In this document: piece by piece, positions 21,365 through 29,558 of the stretch
Position numbering within the stretch: the stretch's first letter is position 1
Layout: every line of letters starts with the position of its first letter
Origin: Speluncibacter jeojiensis
Lineage (GTDB): Bacteria; Actinomycetota; Actinomycetes; Mycobacteriales; Mycobacteriaceae
Direction: 5' to 3'
Assembly (NCBI RefSeq): GCF_029589495.1
Contig: NZ_JAAIVF010000004.1
Location: forward strand, 62,001-126,000
DNA length: 64,000 bases
The notes under the pieces: model-generated
The model's input: the letters and a program-made list of their open reading frames with translations, nothing else
Databases searched by the model: none
Told to the model about the DNA's origin: nothing
Translations under genes and position numbers: made by a program

Positions 21365-22765
21365 TCAGCAGTGCAGCAGGAAGTGTTCGAGCACGTCGGT
21401 GCCGAACTTCAACGCGTCGACCGGTACCCGCTCGTCGACGCCGTGGAACAGCGCCGCGAAGTCGAGGTCCGGCGGCAGTTGCAGCGGTGCGAAGCCGAAG
21501 CAGCGGATCCCGATGCGCGCGAACGCCTTCGCATCGGTGCCGCCGGAGAGCATGTACGGCACAGTCCGGCCGTTCGGGTCGTGTGCGAGGACCGCGGCGT
21601 TCATCGCGTCGACCAGGTCGCCGTCGAAGGTGGTCTCGTAGGAGTCCAGGCGGGTGATCCATTCGCGTCGCACGTGCGGGCCGAGCAGCTCGTCGACCTC
21701 CCGCTCGAACGCGGCCTGCCGGCCGGGCAGCACCCGGCAGTCCACGACCGCCTCCGCCGTCTGCGGGATCACGTTGGCCTTGTAGCCGGCCTTGAGCATC
21801 GTCGGGTTCGCGGTGTCGCGCAGGGTCGCCCCGACGATGCGGGAGATGCTGCCGAGCTTCGCGAGCATGCCCTCGATGTCCGGTGAGCGGGGGTCGAAGT
21901 CCAGGCCGGTCTCGTCGCCGACGGCCCGCAGGAACTCCGCGACCGAGTCGGTGACCACCAGCGGGAACGTGTGGTTGCCCAGCCGGGAGACGGCGTCCGC
22001 GAGCAGGGTCACGGCGTTGTCCTCGTGCAGGAACGAGCCGTGGCCCGGGCGCGCCGTGGCGGTCAGCCGCATCCAGGCGAGGCCCTTCTCTGCGGTCTCG
22101 ACCACGTACAGCCGACGTTCGGTGCCGTCGGGCCGGGGCACGGTCAGCGAGAATCCGCCGACCTCGCCGACCGCCTCGCTGATGCCCTCGAACAGGTCCG
22201 GCCGGTTGTCCACCAGCCACTGCGAGCCGTACTTGCCGCCGGCCTCCTCGTCGGCGAGGAAGGCGAACACCAGGTCCCGCGGCGGCACCACACCGCCTCG
22301 TTTGAACCGGCGCGCCAGCGCCAGCATCATGCCGACCATGTCCTTCATGTCGATGGCGCCGCGGCCCCACACGTAGCCGTCCGCGACCGCACCGGAGAAC
22401 GGGTGCACGCTCCAGTCGGCGGGCTCGGCGGGGACCACGTCCAGGTGCCCGTGCAGCAGCAACGCGCCGCGGCTGCGGTCGGCTCCCGCCAGCCGCGCGA
22501 AGACGTTGCCGCGGCCCGGCGCGCCCGACTCGACATAGGTGGTCTCGTACCCCACCTCCTCGAGTTGCGCGGCGACCCACTCGGCGGCCTCCCGTTCACC
22601 GCGCGTCGTCTCGAGCTCGCCGGTGTTGGAGGTGTCGAAGCGGATCAGCGCGCTGACGAGGCCGACCACCTCGTCCGTCGCGAGGGGATTCGCGCCGCCT
22701 TCGTTCGCGGGGACAGGGCTCGGGTGGACGCGGCCGGGCAGGTCGTGATCGGGTTCGGGCACCAC
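21365..22765 (-). CDS. M20 family metallopeptidase (Rv2141c-like)
   Basis: A 466-residue zinc hydrolase of the ArgE/DapE/carboxypeptidase G2 clan. Metal ligands and catalytic residues sit in HGHLDVVPA (His and Asp), [11 protein letters not shown] (bridging Asp), [13 protein letters not shown] (catalytic Glu and ligand Glu) and the distal HGVDERVP (last His). The lid domain between residues ~230 and 350 mediates dimerisation. It is annotated dapE-like in mycobacteria, but its actual substrate, probably a peptide or acylated amino acid, is unproven. The GTG start lies just after AGGAAAGGGTG; the codon after GTG (CCC) begins a short Pro-rich leader. Confidence 0.92.
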   Translation of the reverse strand: MVPEPDHDLPGRVHPSPVPANEGGANPLATDEVVGLVSALIRFDTSNTGELETTRGEREAAEWVAAQLEEVGYETTYVESGAPGRGNVFARLAGADRSRGALLLHGHLDVVPAEPADWSVHPFSGAVADGYVWGRGAIDMKDMVGMMLALARRFKRGGVVPPRDLVFAFLADEEAGGKYGSQWLVDNRPDLFEGISEAVGEVGGFSLTVPRPDGTERRLYVVETAEKGLAWMRLTATARPGHGSFLHEDNAVTLLADAVSRLGNHTFPLVVTDSVAEFLRAVGDETGLDFDPRSPDIEGMLAKLGSISRIVGATLRDTANPTMLKAGYKANVIPQTAEAVVDCRVLPGRQAAFEREVDELLGPHVRREWITRLDSYETTFDGDLVDAMNAAVLAHDPNGRTVPYMLSGGTDAKAFARIGIRCFGFAPLQLPPDLDFAALFHGVDERVPVDALKFGTDVLEHFLLHC

Positions 22766-22872
22766 CCTTTCCTACCACCGACCGGACCGCCGTCGAAACA
22801 CCGCGACGCGGCCGTCCGGTCGCGTCGCGACCACCGCGTGAATCGCCCCGAAAGCGCCTCCTACCGGGCGAT

Positions 22873-22902
22873 TTGGGGCTGGCCGAACCCATCGGCTACG
22901 CT
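22873..22902 (+). promoter_or_regulatory. Promoter of tRNA-Leu
   Basis: TTGGGG (22873-22878), 18-bp spacer, TACGCT (22897-22902); predicted start near 22909, about 33 nt before the mature tRNA. Confidence 0.5.
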
Positions 22903-22941
22903 GATCCAGCACGCCGGAAGCGGCGCGCGAACAGTGTGCAT

Positions 22942-23027
22942 GCGCGAGTGGCGGAATGGCAGACGCGCTAGCTTGAGGTGCTAGTGTCCTATTAATGGAC
23001 GTGGGGGTTCAAGTCCCCCCTCGCGCA
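22942..23027 (+). tRNA. tRNA-Leu (anticodon GAG)
   Basis: The 86-nt cloverleaf closes with GCGCGAG (22942-22948) against CTCGCGC (23020-23026) and an A discriminator. The anticodon arm is CTAGC-TTGAGGT-GCTAG with anticodon GAG at 22975-22977, reading CUC/CUU. A long variable arm (TGTCCTATTAATGGAC) marks it as class II, and the T arm is GGGGG-TTCAAGT-CCCCC. CCA is not encoded. It ends 17 bp before a strong hairpin terminator. Confidence 0.97.
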
Positions 23028-23043
23028 CTCTGAGTTGAGACAG

Positions 23044-23087
23044 ACGACGAAGGCTCCGGCCCCGCAAGGGACCGGAGCCTTCGTCGT
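23044..23087. terminator. Bidirectional hairpin between tRNA-Leu and the response regulator gene
   Basis: ACGACGAAGGCTCCGG (23044-23059) pairs with CCGGAGCCTTCGTCGT (23072-23087), with an inner CCC/GGG pairing possible in the loop. It ends both the tRNA transcript and the convergent regulator transcript. Confidence 0.85.
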
Positions 23088-23130
23088 TGTGCCGGTTGGT
23101 CGTTGCGCTGCTCGCCCCGTCCGGCGGATC

Positions 23131-23775
23131 TCATTCGACCAGTCCGCGCCGCATGCCCTCGGCGACCGCGGCCGCCCGGTCCCCGACGCCGAGTTTCTCG
23201 TAGAGCCGCTGGGCATGGGTCTTGACGGTGCTGGCCCCGATGAACAGTTCGGCCGCGGTCTGCGGGATGGTCAGTCCGCGCGCGAATGCGTGGAGCACCT
23301 CGCTCTCGCGCGGGCTGAGTGTGGGACCACGGGGTTGCGAACGGGCCCGGATCTCACCGGCGAGGGTCGCACCGAGCTCGACGGGGATCACCGTCTGTCC
23401 CTTGGCGGCCCGGACGACCGCGTCGACGATCTCGCCGCGGCCGGCGTCCTTGCCGAGGTATCCGGCCGCGCCCTCCTCGATCGCGTCGAACACGACCGCG
23501 CTGTCGGTGATCGCCGAGAGCAGCACCACACGGGTGGGCAACCGGTCGCGGACCACCGCGTGCAGCACCGCGATGCCGTCCAGCCCCGGCATCTGGTAGT
23601 CGACGAGCGCCACGTCCGGCTGCTCGCGGCGGATCGCCTCGACCGCCTCGAGCCCGTCGCCGGCCTCCGCCACGACGTCGATCCGCCCGCTGCCGGCGAG
23701 TCCCCGTGTCACCCCGTCGCGGAAGAACGGATGGTCGTCGGCCACCACCACCCGCACCCGCCGATCCGTCGCCAT
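23131..23775 (-). CDS. LuxR/NarL-family response regulator
   Basis: A 214-residue two-component regulator. The receiver domain (1-120) has the acidic pair DD13-14, phospho-acceptor Asp59 in VALVDYQMPG, Thr/Ser at LLSAI and Lys in YLGKDAG. The C-terminal LuxR-type HTH (150-212) shows LSPRESEVLHAFARGLTIPQTAAELF and STVKTHAQRLYEKLG. It is paired with the histidine kinase transcribed divergently 162 bp away. A GTG 12 bases upstream (23787) is an alternative start. ATG is chosen because it begins immediately before the usual RVRVVVADDHP strand and has a purine-rich AGGTGGGA site. It reads into the bidirectional hairpin shared with tRNA-Leu. Confidence 0.93.
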   Translation of the reverse strand: MATDRRVRVVVADDHPFFRDGVTRGLAGSGRIDVVAEAGDGLEAVEAIRREQPDVALVDYQMPGLDGIAVLHAVVRDRLPTRVVLLSAITDSAVVFDAIEEGAAGYLGKDAGRGEIVDAVVRAAKGQTVIPVELGATLAGEIRARSQPRGPTLSPRESEVLHAFARGLTIPQTAAELFIGASTVKTHAQRLYEKLGVGDRAAAVAEGMRRGLVE

Positions 23776-23840
23776 CCGCAGTCCCACCTGCCGCTCATCG
23801 TCCTCGCCGAAGTCCGCAACACCAGCCGGTCAGCCGCTTC

Positions 23841-23876
23841 AGTCTAGGCTCCACGGGACCCGCAAACTGCTAGAAT
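23841..23876. promoter_or_regulatory. Divergent promoters of the two-component system
   Basis: Minus strand TAGACT (23846-23841) faces the response regulator; plus strand TAGAAT (23871-23876) faces the kinase. Both genes would have leaders of about 55-60 nt and share the 25 bp between the boxes as a control region. Confidence 0.45.
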
Positions 23877-23937
23877 CCGCGGCATCAGTGCAGGTAGAAG
23901 CGTTGCCGTGACTTCTGCACGCGATGGGGAGGCAGCG

Positions 23938-25197
23938 ATGTCACTGGTACCCGCGGACCTCGGCGACAGTCCCGATCTCGGGCGCATCGTGCTCGCGCAC
24001 GCCAACCGCGGTGTCCGCCTGCAGCTGGTGCTGCGCGGGGGGCTGGTGGTCTTCCTCGCCGGCACGCTGGCGTGGGTTCCGCCGAACAGTCCGATCGCGC
24101 CAGCCTGCTGGGCGATCCTCGGCTGCTATGCGGCGTGGACGGTCGCGCTGATCGTGGTGGCGCGTTCGGTCGGCCCGGCGACGGTGGACCGCATGTGGCT
24201 CACGTTGTTCGTCGACCTGGCGGTCGTCGCCGCGCTGGTGCTGCTGACCGGCCTTGCCGCGCAGCAGAGTTGGACCGCCGACACCCTCGGGTATGCACTG
24301 TTCGTGATCCCGGTCCTCGCCTGCACCCAGCTGAGGCCACTGGTCTGCTTCGGCGTGGTCGCGCCGACGGTGGTGGTGTTCCTGCTCAGCGCGTGGGCCA
24401 CCGACGACGCCAACGCGCAACCGTGGTCGTCCATCGCGATGAGCACCCTCGCGATGGCGCTTTTGTCGGCCGGGGCCGTGCGGCTCTCGGCGATCCAGCG
24501 GTCGCGGGTGCGCACCATCGGCCGGCTGGCGCGCGACCGCAGCGCGCTGCTGCTCGAGCTGATCGGGCTCGAGCAGCGTGAGCGCCGGTCGCTGTCCGAG
24601 CAGTTGCACGACGGCGCGCTGCAGTATGTCCTCGCGGCCCGGCACGATCTGGCCGAACTCCACCACGGCCCGGACCCGGAGTTGCTGGCCCGGGTCGAGC
24701 ACGCGCTCGCCGAGACGTCCACGTTGCTGCGCACGACGGTCTCGGAATTGCACCCCGCGGTGCTCGAGCGGCTGGGGCTGGCGCGGGCGCTGCGGGATCT
24801 GGCGCGGGCCACCGAGGCGCGCGGCGGCTTTCCCACCGAGGCGCGGATCGCGGCGTGGCCCGACGCGTTGCACACCGATGTCGACGATCTGCTGTTCGCC
24901 GCCGCCCGGGAACTGCTGACGAACGTGGTCAAGCACGCGGGCGCGTCGTCTGCACGGGTGACGCTCGAACGGGACGGCGACGACGCGGTGCTCACGGTCG
25001 CCGACGACGGCCGTGGCATCGCGGCCGAGGCGCGCGAGAAGAGCCTGGCGGGCGGCCACATCGGCCTCGCCTCGACCGAATTGCGGGTGGTGGCCGCGGG
25101 TGGCACCTTCCGGGCCGGACCGGGGCCGCGGGGTGGCACCGTCGTGTGGATCGGGGTGCCGCTGACGGTCAGGCCGGTGGCGGTCGGCGCACGGTGA
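23938..25197 (+). CDS. NarL-type sensor histidine kinase
   Basis: A 419-residue membrane kinase. About six hydrophobic segments (residues 30-190) with short loops form a sensor lacking a large extracytoplasmic domain, suggesting detection of a membrane or intramembrane signal. The HisKA_3-type dimerisation domain has phospho-acceptor His224 in RSLSEQLHDGALQY. The ATPase domain shows the N-box ARELLTNVVKHAG, and G-boxes VADDGRGI and GHIGLAST. A GGGGAGG ribosome site favours the ATG at 23938 over GTG at 23908. Partner: the divergent response regulator. Signal unknown. Confidence 0.92.
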   Translation: MSLVPADLGDSPDLGRIVLAHANRGVRLQLVLRGGLVVFLAGTLAWVPPNSPIAPACWAILGCYAAWTVALIVVARSVGPATVDRMWLTLFVDLAVVAALVLLTGLAAQQSWTADTLGYALFVIPVLACTQLRPLVCFGVVAPTVVVFLLSAWATDDANAQPWSSIAMSTLAMALLSAGAVRLSAIQRSRVRTIGRLARDRSALLLELIGLEQRERRSLSEQLHDGALQYVLAARHDLAELHHGPDPELLARVEHALAETSTLLRTTVSELHPAVLERLGLARALRDLARATEARGGFPTEARIAAWPDALHTDVDDLLFAAARELLTNVVKHAGASSARVTLERDGDDAVLTVADDGRGIAAEAREKSLAGGHIGLASTELRVVAAGGTFRAGPGPRGGTVVWIGVPLTVRPVAVGAR

Positions 25198-25206
25198 CCG
25201 GTCCGG

Positions 25207-25497
25207 TCACCAGACGCTGATCGACAACGACGAGCCTGCGCCGGTCGCGTTGGCGTTCACCGCGACGGTGCGGCCGTCCTTGTCGGCGAGCAGCGTCGAG
25301 GTGGTGACGCCCTCGTAGATGGGGGTGATCTCCCAGCCCGCGGCCGCCAGCCGCGCCCGCTGCCCGGCAGTCACCTCGCGCACCGAGTCCGCCGTGTGCA
25401 GCAGCGCGAACCACCGGGTCTCGACCAGCGCGACCGCGGGGCGGTAGACCGGGAGTTCGAAGGCGGTATGCGGGGCTTGGATGGTCGGCGCGGTCAT
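25207..25497 (-). CDS. Small hypothetical protein, 96 residues
   Basis: I do not recognise this gene. It encodes 96 residues with a mixed alpha/beta look: LPVYRPAVALVETRWFALLH, then a helix REVTAGQRARLAAAGWEI, then strands TSTLLADKDGRTVAVNANATG. There is no signal or membrane segment. A GGAGGACACCC ribosome site precedes the ATG, and codon use matches its neighbours, so it is probably real. It is convergent with the kinase gene, whose stop is only 9 bp away across the GTGACCGG-T-CCGGTCAC palindrome. Upstream lies a 214-bp gap with repeated GGATACGTGG sequences. Confidence 0.6.
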   Translation of the reverse strand: MTAPTIQAPHTAFELPVYRPAVALVETRWFALLHTADSVREVTAGQRARLAAAGWEITPIYEGVTTSTLLADKDGRTVAVNANATGAGSSLSISVW

Positions 25498-25621
25498 GGG
25501 TGTCCTCCGGGAAGTCGGTGGCCCCCGTCGTGGGGCCGGATCGTGGGGTCGGGTCGGCGGTGCGTCGACCACGGCTTCCAGCGTCGTCGCCGCGCGGGCC
25601 GCACACAGTCCACCCGCGGGG

Positions 25622-25666
25622 GGATACGTGGTCCACACGTGCCTCCCCCGATCGGTGGATACGTGG
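25622..25666. repeat. Repeated GGATACGTGG with ACGTG/CACGT inverted repeat
   Basis: GGATACGTGG occurs at 25622-25631 and 25657-25666. The first copy also forms ACGTG-N5-CACGT (25626-25640). The rest of the 214-bp gap (25498-25711), upstream of the 96-residue hypothetical gene, shows nothing else I can name; the repeats are possible regulator sites. Confidence 0.4.
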
Positions 25667-25711
25667 ATCCGGGCCCGGCGCACCCGTGCCCCGTGCCCCG
25701 CCGACCGGCCG

Positions 25712-26293
25712 TCAGCGGTGGCCGTCGGCCCCGTGCAGGTGGGCGCGTTCACCGTCGCGGTCGAATATCGACAGGATCTCCGCCGGCCCTTCGTGGGCGC
25801 CGACCGAGTGCGGGACCATCGTGGAGAACTCGGCGGCCTCGCCCTCGCGCACGAGGATGGTCCGCTCCCCCAGGTGCAGCCGGACGGTGCCGGTGAGCAC
25901 GGTGAACCATTCGCGGCCGGGATGGACCCGCTGATGGCCCGGGCCGCTGGGCCGGTCGGCGGTGAACCGCATCTTCGCAGCCGTGACCAACGCACCCTCG
26001 CGGGTGAGCATCCAGGTGGTCGTGCCCGCCGCGCGCTCGGCCCGCGGACGGATGATCACGTCCTCGTCCTCGACCGGCTCCACCAGCTGATCGAGCGTGG
26101 TGTCGAGTGCGCGGGCCAGCGGCACCAGCTGGTCGAGCGCGATCCGCCGGTGCCCGGTCTCGATGCGGCTGAGCGTGGAGGCGCTCAGGTGGCAGCGGGC
26201 TGCCAAGGCGTCGAGCGACCAGCCCCGCGCCAGCCGTAGTCCGCGGATGCGCCGCCGCACGATCGCCTCCAGGTCCATCTCTTCTTGCGTCAT
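25712..26293 (-). CDS. XRE-family regulator with C-terminal cupin
   Basis: A 193-residue two-domain repressor-type protein. An N-terminal HTH (residues ~8-65) shows RIRGLRLARGWSLDALAARCHLSASTLSRIETGHRRI. A C-terminal cupin (about 110-180) has HPGREWFTVLTGTVRLHLGER and VPHSVGAHEGPAEILSIF, probably sensing a small ligand. It is divergent from a methyltransferase and a thioredoxin-reductase-like gene, an arrangement I know from other actinomycetes, and probably controls them and itself. The ATG is 7 nt after TAGCCT; an in-frame ATG at 26278 is less likely. The inverted repeat TTGCG-N5-CGCAA straddles the start. Confidence 0.9.
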   Translation of the reverse strand: MTQEEMDLEAIVRRRIRGLRLARGWSLDALAARCHLSASTLSRIETGHRRIALDQLVPLARALDTTLDQLVEPVEDEDVIIRPRAERAAGTTTWMLTREGALVTAAKMRFTADRPSGPGHQRVHPGREWFTVLTGTVRLHLGERTILVREGEAAEFSTMVPHSVGAHEGPAEILSIFDRDGERAHLHGADGHR

Positions 26294-26334
26294 GCGCAAG
26301 AGGCTATGCGTTATGAGCATGCTGCGTCTACGGT
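26285..26334. promoter_or_regulatory. Divergent leaderless promoters and inverted repeat, XRE-cupin/methyltransferase
   Basis: Minus strand TAGCCT (26306-26301) ends 7 nt before the XRE-cupin ATG; plus strand TACGGT (26329-26334) ends 7 nt before the methyltransferase ATG. TTGCG-N5-CGCAA (26285-26299) straddles the XRE-cupin start and is a candidate autoregulatory operator. Confidence 0.55.
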
Positions 26335-26341
26335 GGAGCCC

Positions 26342-27187
26342 ATGACCCACACTCATGCCCACCCGGGCCACCACCATCACCCACACGACGACGCCGATCT
26401 CGCCGAGATCCTCGATCTCGACGGTGCGGTGTTCGGTCCGATGCTCGACCGGATCATCGAGTGGGTGCACGGGCAGGTCTCCGCCGGGACGCGGCGCATC
26501 GTCGACCTGGGCGCGGGCACCGGGACCGGGACGGTCGCACTGGCGCGCCGCTTCCCCACTGCCGAGATCACGGCCGTCGATGCCTCGCCGGTGATGCTCG
26601 ACCGCCTGGGCGAGGTCGCACACGAGGACGGACTGTCGGACCGGGTCCGCACGGTCGCTGCGGACCTCGACGAGTCCTGGCCGCCGGTCGGCCAGGTCGA
26701 CCTCGCCTGGGCGGCACTGTCCCTGCACCACGTCGCCGACCCGGACCGGGTACTGCGCGACGTGCACGCCGCGCTCGTTCCCGGAGGCGCGTTCGCGGCC
26801 GTCGAGATGGATGCACTGCCACGCGTGCTGCCCGACGACATCGGCCTGGGCCGGCCCGGACTGGAGACCCGCTGCCACCAGGCGTCCGCGCAGTCCCACG
26901 AGTTCGACGTCCACCCGAACTGGCGCGCGCAGTTGGAGGCCGCCGGATTCACCCCCGTCGAGCAGCGCACCTTCGACGCCGCCGACGATCCCGCCCCGTC
27001 CGGCCTGGCGCAGTACGCGCGCGCCACCCTGCACCGCTACCGCACCGGGCTGTCCGACATGCTGTCCGCCGAGGATCTCGGTGTCTTGGACCGCCTGCTG
27101 GACATCGACGGCCCGGACAGCGTCCTGCACCGCGACGACCTGGCGGCGGACGCCCGCCGGACCGTGTGGGTCGCGCACCACCCCTGA
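26342..27187 (+). CDS. Class I SAM-dependent methyltransferase
   Basis: A 281-residue Rossmann-fold methyltransferase. SAM motifs are clear: motif I VDLGAGTGTGTVAL, the acidic end of strand 2 AVDASPVML, motif II-like AADLDESWPPVGQVDLAWAALSLHHV, and motif III VPGGAFAAVEMD. The first 20 residues are His-rich (MTHTHAHPGHHHHPHDDAD) and could bind metal. The C-terminal ~100 residues are a helical substrate cap. It is divergent from the XRE-cupin gene and followed after 36 bp by the FAD oxidoreductase. A TACGGT box ends 7 nt before the ATG, and GGAG lies in between. Substrate unknown. Confidence 0.9.
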   Translation: MTHTHAHPGHHHHPHDDADLAEILDLDGAVFGPMLDRIIEWVHGQVSAGTRRIVDLGAGTGTGTVALARRFPTAEITAVDASPVMLDRLGEVAHEDGLSDRVRTVAADLDESWPPVGQVDLAWAALSLHHVADPDRVLRDVHAALVPGGAFAAVEMDALPRVLPDDIGLGRPGLETRCHQASAQSHEFDVHPNWRAQLEAAGFTPVEQRTFDAADDPAPSGLAQYARATLHRYRTGLSDMLSAEDLGVLDRLLDIDGPDSVLHRDDLAADARRTVWVAHHP

Positions 27188-27223
27188 CCGCCCGGCCCCT
27201 CGACCCGACCCGAAGGATCCAAG

Positions 27224-28174
27224 GTGAACCCTCCCGACCTGTGCTGTGACGTGACGATCGTCGGCGGCGGCCCCGCCGGCCTGAGTGCGGCGGTCGCGCT
27301 GGCCCGATCGCTGCGCTCGGTCCTCGTCGTCGACGACGGCACCCCCCGCAACGCGCCCGCCGCCGGCGCACACAACGTGCTCGGGCACGACGGCATCGCG
27401 CCCACCCGACTGCTCACCGACGGCCGCCGCGAGGCCGAGCACTTCGGCGCGCGGATCATCTCCGGCCGCGCGGTGACCGCCCGGCGCACCGAGGACGGAT
27501 TCGAGGTCGGTCTCGCCGACGGCGCGCGGGTCCGGTCGCGGCGCCTGCTGCTGGCCACCGGCCTGACCAACGAACTGCCGGACGTGCCGGGGGTGCGCGA
27601 ACTCTGGGGCAGGACCGTCCTGCACTGCCCCTATTGCCACGGCTGGGAGGTCCGCGGCAGGCGGATCGGTGTGCTCGGCACCGGGCCGATGAGCATCCAC
27701 CAGGCCCTGGTGTTCCGGCAGCTCACCGACACCGTCACGCTCTTCCGCCACGAACTCGACGAGATCGACCCGCTGTCGTCGCAGCGCCTCGCCGCGCTGG
27801 ACGTCGAGATCGTCGACGGCCCGGTGGACCGCGTGCTGGCGGCAGACGGCGCGCTGCGGTCCGTGGTGCTCGCGAACGGGCGCGAGCACGCGCTGGCGGT
27901 GGCGCCGCGGTTCACGGCGCGCGCGGAGCTCTACGAACAGCTCGGCGGCACCGTCACGGACCATCCGATGGGATCGTTCCTCGCCGCCGGGCCGACCGGG
28001 CAGACCGACCTGCCGGGCGTGTGGGCGGCGGGCAACGTCGACGACCTCAGCGCGATGGTGGCGGTCGCCGCGGGGGCGGGACTGGCCGCAGGGGTCGCGA
28101 TCAACGCGGACCTGGTGACCGAGGACGCCGACGCCGCGGTGGCCGCCCGGGCCGGGGCCGCCCCGGTTCGGTGA
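27224..28174 (+). CDS. Thioredoxin-reductase-like NAD(P)/FAD oxidoreductase
   Basis: A 316-residue flavoprotein. The N-terminal FAD dinucleotide fold is VTIVGGGPAGLSAAVALARS. The NAD(P) fold has IGVLGTGPMSIHQAL and carries, just before it, the redox-active pair CPYCHG (CxxC) of the low-Mr thioredoxin-reductase type. The C-terminal FAD contact is GVWAAGNVDD. The ATG/GTG site is preceded by GAAGGATCC. It is downstream of the methyltransferase (36 bp) and likely in the same XRE-cupin-controlled unit. It may reduce a thioredoxin-like or small-molecule disulfide; no thioredoxin gene is adjacent. Confidence 0.88.
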   Translation: MNPPDLCCDVTIVGGGPAGLSAAVALARSLRSVLVVDDGTPRNAPAAGAHNVLGHDGIAPTRLLTDGRREAEHFGARIISGRAVTARRTEDGFEVGLADGARVRSRRLLLATGLTNELPDVPGVRELWGRTVLHCPYCHGWEVRGRRIGVLGTGPMSIHQALVFRQLTDTVTLFRHELDEIDPLSSQRLAALDVEIVDGPVDRVLAADGALRSVVLANGREHALAVAPRFTARAELYEQLGGTVTDHPMGSFLAAGPTGQTDLPGVWAAGNVDDLSAMVAVAAGAGLAAGVAINADLVTEDADAAVAARAGAAPVR

Positions 28175-28233
28175 CGGACGGCCGCGTGCGTCACCTCGCG
28201 GCGGCCGGTGTGCTCGCCCGTTGGGACGGCCCG

Positions 28234-28281
28234 GTGACAACCTCGGGTCGGGTCCTGTAGGGTTTGGGCACCCTAACCTAA
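28234..28281 (+). promoter_or_regulatory. bfd-bfr promoter with DtxR/IdeR-type iron box
   Basis: GTGACA (28234-28239), 18-bp spacer, TAGGGT (28258-28263). The 19-mer TTTGGGCACCCTAACCTAA (28263-28281) matches 14 of 19 positions of the IdeR consensus TTAGGTTAGGCTAACCTAA and overlaps the -10 box end and start site, placed to control by iron. Confidence 0.7.
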
Positions 28282-28307
28282 CGTATTGAGTTGTGAAGGA
28301 TCCGCCC

Positions 28308-28505
28308 GTGTACGTCTGCATCTGTCACGCGTTGACCACCACGGACATCGAGGATCACATCACCGCGGGAGCGCGCACTCCCCTTCAGGTGGGCAAGCGC
28401 TGCGGCGCCGGGACCGACTGCGGCAGCTGTGTGAAGAAGATCTGCGCGATCCTGCGCGCAGCCGACGACGAGGCTGGCAATATCGACCTCAAGATCGCCG
28501 GCTGA
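28308..28505 (+). CDS. bfd: Bacterioferritin-associated ferredoxin Bfd
   Basis: A 65-residue [2Fe-2S] protein that reduces heme in bacterioferritin to release stored iron. Four Cys in the Bfd arrangement are visible: CxC in YVCICHA and the distal CGAGTDCGSC cluster. The GTG at 28308 is chosen over GTG 28293 because GAAGGA stands 7 bases before it and the protein then starts at the conserved MYVCICHAL. The promoter is overlapped by an iron box, and bfr follows after 65 bp. Confidence 0.92.
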   Translation: MYVCICHALTTTDIEDHITAGARTPLQVGKRCGAGTDCGSCVKKICAILRAADDEAGNIDLKIAG

Positions 28506-28570
28506 TCCGTCTGCGTCAGCACACACCGGCCGACGGTCATCCATCGGATCCGGCCCGTGGGAGGCGCACA

Positions 28571-29050
28571 GTGCAAGGCGACAAGACGGTCATCGAGTTC
28601 CTCAACGAACAGCTGACCGCGGAGCTCACCGCCATCAACCAGTACTTCCTGCACGCGAAGATGCAGGAACACCGCGGCTGGTCGAAGCTCGCGGCGCACA
28701 CTCGGGCCGAGTCCATCGACGAGATGCACCACGCCGAATGGCTCACCGACCGGATCATCTTCCTCGAGGGACTGCCGAACTATCAGCGGCTCGGCACCAT
28801 CTCGATCGGCCAGACCGTGCGGGAGATGTTCGAATCCGATCGGCAGATCGAGGCCGCGGCGGTCGACCGTCTGCGCCGCGGCATCGAACACATGCGGTCG
28901 GTCTCCGACATCACCTCGGCCCGGCTGTTCGAGAAGATCCTCGAGGACGAAGAGGACCACATCGACTACCTCGACCAGCAACTCGAACTGCTCGACCAAC
29001 TCGGCGAGCCGCTGTATCTGGCCCAGCACCTCGATCCCCCGACCGACTGA
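28571..29050 (+). CDS. bfr: Bacterioferritin
   Basis: A 159-residue four-helix ferritin that forms a 24-subunit iron store and binds heme between subunits. The ferroxidase residues are at the expected places: Glu in TAELTAINQYFLHA, Glu and His in SIDEMHHAEWL (with the heme-ligand Met), Glu near SDRQIEAAAVDRL, and Glu/His in EDEEDHIDYL. It closely resembles mycobacterial BfrA through MQGDxxVxxFLNEQL and the C-terminal LGEPLYLAQH. It is in tandem with bfd, probably under the same IdeR/DtxR-type control. Confidence 0.96.
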   Translation: MQGDKTVIEFLNEQLTAELTAINQYFLHAKMQEHRGWSKLAAHTRAESIDEMHHAEWLTDRIIFLEGLPNYQRLGTISIGQTVREMFESDRQIEAAAVDRLRRGIEHMRSVSDITSARLFEKILEDEEDHIDYLDQQLELLDQLGEPLYLAQHLDPPTD

Positions 29051-29153
29051 TCGCCCGGCGGTGTCCTGATCCCCCGGCCAGGGCTGCCCGCGCGACTACG
29101 CTGTCAGGTGAGCAGCGTCCGTCCCCGCCGGGCGGGCACAGGAAGAGCCGACG

Positions 29154-29558
29154 ATGGTCTACCGTGCGATCGACACGCTCACTGCGACAGTGCATTACGC
29201 CTTCGTGCTGTATGTGGTGTTCGGCGGTTTCGTGGCCTGGCGGTGGCGTCGCACCATCACCGCGCACCTGCTCGCCGCGGCGTGGGGCGCGGGATCGGTG
29301 CTGATCGGGTTCGACTGTCCGCTCACCGCCGTCGAGAACTGGGCTCGGCGCCGCGCCGGCGAGTCCACCCTCGACGGCGGGTTCATCGCGCACTACATCA
29401 CCGGGGTCCTGTATCCCGCGGACGCATTGACCGCGGTGCGGATCCTCGCCGCCGTCACGGTCGCGGTGTCCTGGGCGGGGTACCTCTGGCTCGGGCGCCG
29501 GGGTCACCGGCGCGATCGGGAGGCCGATCCGGTCGAGCACAGTAACCTGCACGGATGA
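29154..29558 (+). CDS. DUF2784 family membrane protein
   Basis: A 134-residue protein with three or four hydrophobic segments (about residues 8-30, 37-52, 75-92, 95-112). The family pattern includes ATVHYAFVLYVVFGGFVAWRW, GFDCPLTAVENWAR and GGFIAHYITGVLYP. Function unknown. An AGGAAGAG site precedes the ATG. The stop overlaps the start of the CoA transferase gene (ATGA), so they are coupled. The first-gene promoter may be TACGCT at 29097-29102. Confidence 0.85.
   Translation: MVYRAIDTLTATVHYAFVLYVVFGGFVAWRWRRTITAHLLAAAWGAGSVLIGFDCPLTAVENWARRRAGESTLDGGFIAHYITGVLYPADALTAVRILAAVTVAVSWAGYLWLGRRGHRRDREADPVEHSNLHG

Noticed and set aside
29108-29545. GTG-started frame of 145 codons after the TACGCT box at 29097
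   Set aside because: It overlaps the DUF2784 gene in another frame, has no membrane character or motif, and DUF2784 has a better ribosome site.
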